Shown: positions 4,463-6,338 of the stretch, in pieces
Layout of the letters: each line of letters starts with the position of its first letter
Position numbering within the stretch: the stretch's first letter is position 1
Assembly (NCBI GenBank): GCA_024640665.1
Contig: JAHEEO010000181.1
Coordinates: 1 to 6,338, forward strand
From: Rhodospirillales bacterium
GTDB taxonomy: Bacteria > Pseudomonadota > Gammaproteobacteria > Steroidobacterales > Rariloculaceae
Direction of reading: 5' to 3'
Length of the DNA: 6,338 nt
Made by a program: the position numbers and the translations under genes
Notes under the pieces: generated by a model
The model's database searches: none
Told to the model about the DNA's origin: nothing
What the model saw: only the letters and a program-made list of their open reading frames with translations

Positions 4463-6338
4463 CTAACCCATGGCGGTACCTATTTGATAGGTGAAAAGCG
4501 CGCCAGTGTAACCGAGCAATGTCATGTAGGCCCAGGCGAAGACGGGCCAACGCCAGCTGTTCGTCTCACGCCGAATCACGGCCAACGTCGCTGCACACTG
4601 CAGACACCATGCATAAAACAGCAACAGCCCCAGGACCATCGGCATGGTGAATACCTTGGAACCGTCCGGCCAGCTTGCTTGAGCCAACCGTGCCGCCAAG
4701 CTCTCTTCTTCAGCGTCTTCGCCTAATGCGTAGATTGTCCCAAGCACCGCCACGACAACTTCTCGAGCCGGAAAGCCAGCAATCACCGCTGCAGATACAC
4801 GCCAATCCCAACCGAGCGGCACGAACACAGGCTCGACAAACTGCCCCGCGCGTCCGAGCCAGCTCTGCTCCAGATGTTGCGCAGCGGCTTCATTCCTGAT
4901 TTCCTGCAGCCGCGCTTCGAGCGCCTCACCGGTCAATACCTGACTGGCTTGGGCGCTCGCTGCGGATTCCGACAGTTGCACTTCTGCGGAGCGCGGAAAA
5001 TAAGCCAAACCCCAAACCAGGACCGCAACGACAAAAATGACGGTACCGGCGCGACGCAGAAAAATCCGCACTCGATCGAGAAGCTTCAACGCAACCGAGC
5101 GAAGATCGGGCACGCGAAATTCGGGTAAGGCCAGCATAAAAGCGGGACTCGCTCCCCGCAGCGCCGTGCGCTTCAATACCAACGCTGTGACCACGCCGCC
5201 GACGATGCCAATGCCATAGAGACTGAACAGTACAACGCCTTGTAGATTAAAAAAACCAATGCGCTGCCCCGGAACGAACGCCGCAATCATCAGTGCATAG
5301 ATTGGCAACCGAGCCGAACAAGTCATAAACGGTGCCGCCATTATGGTCGCAATTCGATCACGTCGATCGGGGATCACGCGCGTCGCCATAATGGATGGGA
5401 CGGCACAGGCGAAACTCGACAACAGCGGTATAACAGACTGCCCCGAAAGCTCTATCGCACGCATCGCTCGATCTACAAGAAAAGCGGCTCGTGCAAGATA
5501 GCCCGTGTCCTCCATCAAGATGATGAACAAGAACAAAATGATGATCTGCGGCAAAAAAATAATGACGCTGCCAACGCCTCCAATGACGCCGTCGACGATA
5601 AAGCTCTGTACTGGCCCGTCGGGCAGCCAGCTGCCGATCCACGCCCCAACGGCGCCCATGCCGGCATCGATCAAATCCATGAACGGGGTAGCCCACGCAA
5701 ATACGGCCTGAAAAACCAACGCCATGATCAAGATGAATAATGCAGTCGCCGGCCACGGTTGGTTGATCCACTCGATTACCGCAGCGCGTTTCTGGTGCAG
5801 CCCGCTGGCGCGTATCTGCACGTCTTGCAACGCTTGATTCACCCACGCATAACGTTGCCGTGCCTCGACAGCGAGTGGCGGCTGAGTGCCGCACAGCTGC
5901 TGCCGATACTCCGCCGCCTGCGCCAATACAGCCGAACTCGGCAGCGGACTGCCCAGTTCCTGAATCAGCTCGGGCCCGCTCAAAACAAGCCGTTCGAGTT
6001 CCAGGCGATTGAGCTCGTGAGCGCCATCGTCAGTCAATGGCGCCAGCGCATCAACGGCCTCCGCCAAATCCGGCCATGCACGCAACGGCTGCGAAGGTGG
6101 CGCATCGACAAGCTCGGCCAGGCCTGCCGTGAGTGTATCGAAGCCACGCCCGGTCGTTGCGACAACCGGATAAATGGGCACGCCGCCAAGCACTTGGCCG
6201 AGCCGTTCGGTGTCGATGACGGTGCCGTCACGTTCAGCCGCATCTATCATCGTTAATGCAACAGCCAACGGACGGCCAAGGGCCGCAAGCTGCTGAATGA
6301 GAAACAGCCCCTGATACAGGCGCGTCGCGTCGATCACT
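4463..6338 (-). CDS. feoB: Ferrous iron transporter FeoB, 5' end beyond the window
   Basis: FeoB is the inner-membrane Fe2+ importer of the Feo system, with an N-terminal cytosolic G domain linked to a membrane pore. The visible 624 residues lack roughly the first 90, so the G1-G3 motifs lie off the right edge; the frame stays open there. Numbering from the GTG codon at 6337, the G4 motif reads TMID (29-32) and G5 is VATTGRG (59-65). The helical domain follows to about 185. Membrane segments begin near 196, with the first Gate region around 310-350, including ACAVPSIMATR and PFMTCSARLPIYAL. The second Gate region is near 502-536, with GWDWRVSAAVIAGFPAREVV. The C-terminus contains WCLQCAATLAVIRRET (577-592) and a final helix. 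About 50 hydrophilic residues (449-498) separate two membrane blocks. The Thr in G4 is unusual because Asn is canonical. A feoA gene may lie upstream, outside the window. Confidence 0.95.
   Translation of the reverse strand, partial: VIDATRLYQGLFLIQQLAALGRPLAVALTMIDAAERDGTVIDTERLGQVLGGVPIYPVVATTGRGFDTLTAGLAELVDAPPSQPLRAWPDLAEAVDALAPLTDDGAHELNRLELERLVLSGPELIQELGSPLPSSAVLAQAAEYRQQLCGTQPPLAVEARQRYAWVNQALQDVQIRASGLHQKRAAVIEWINQPWPATALFILIMALVFQAVFAWATPFMDLIDAGMGAVGAWIGSWLPDGPVQSFIVDGVIGGVGSVIIFLPQIIILFLFIILMEDTGYLARAAFLVDRAMRAIELSGQSVIPLLSSFACAVPSIMATRVIPDRRDRIATIMAAPFMTCSARLPIYALMIAAFVPGQRIGFFNLQGVVLFSLYGIGIVGGVVTALVLKRTALRGASPAFMLALPEFRVPDLRSVALKLLDRVRIFLRRAGTVIFVVAVLVWGLAYFPRSAEVQLSESAASAQASQVLTGEALEARLQEIRNEAAAQHLEQSWLGRAGQFVEPVFVPLGWDWRVSAAVIAGFPAREVVVAVLGTIYALGEDAEEESLAARLAQASWPDGSKVFTMPMVLGLLLFYAWCLQCAATLAVIRRETNSWRWPVFAWAYMTLLGYTGALFTYQIGTAMG

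Noticed and set aside
4428..4550. Upstream extension of the small ORF to a 77-codon frame
   Set aside because: The extension overlaps the feoB 3' end out of frame and is Arg/His-rich; only the last 36 codons have a ribosome binding site and a signal-like composition.
4184..4726. Plus-strand frame of 180 codons crossing the Nudix gene, the spacer and the feoB 3' end
   Set aside because: It is antisense to two well-supported genes, with no domain or start signal.
5358..5894. Minus-strand frame of 178 codons inside feoB
   Set aside because: It is an out-of-frame shadow of the FeoB membrane domain, with low-complexity Arg/His-rich composition.
5759..6256. Plus-strand frame of 165 codons antisense to feoB
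   Set aside because: FeoB coding on the opposite strand is clear; this frame has no recognised motif or ribosome binding site.

Overview
The window looks like ordinary chromosomal DNA from a Gram-negative bacterium. It is densely coded, of moderate GC by eye, and most spacers are very short. The protein set fits a gammaproteobacterium, possibly an environmental or marine lineage: class I fructose-1,6-bisphosphatase, a Bcr/CflA-type exporter, FeoB, and a cytochrome-c/DUF1587-type protein. That placement is an impression from protein style and is not proven here. I see no mobile element, CRISPR array, tRNA, rRNA or prophage gene.

Layout. (1) Positions 1-641, minus strand: the N-terminal 213 codons of a secreted or lipid-anchored protein with a PSCyt1-like heme c segment followed by a PSD3/DUF1587 domain; it runs off the left edge. 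(2) Positions 642-817: a divergent intergenic region serving that gene and fbp, with a short direct repeat and a possible hairpin just before the fbp ribosome binding site. (3) Positions 818-1807, plus strand: fbp, the gluconeogenic fructose-1,6-bisphosphatase. (4) Positions 1811-6338, minus strand, reading right to left: feoB (5' end off the window), a possible 36-residue secreted-peptide ORF, a Nudix hydrolase of the ADP-ribose pyrophosphatase type, a Bcr/CflA-family MFS exporter and a class I SAM-dependent methyltransferase. The last three are packed as a tight unit (4-nt overlap, then a 4-nt gap) and are probably cotranscribed. fbp and the methyltransferase converge with 3 nt between stop codons.

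Working together. FeoB brings ferrous iron across the inner membrane. The Nudix-exporter-methyltransferase trio is arranged like an operon and could handle a small molecule by modification and efflux, but no substrate can be read from the sequence. fbp is a housekeeping carbon-metabolism gene with no obvious link to its neighbours.

I did not find a convincing previously undescribed system. The points most worth a second look are the small ORF between feoB and the Nudix gene, the Thr in place of Asn in the FeoB G4 motif, the TTG start and TTGA overlap of the exporter, and the alternative hairpins in the fbp leader.
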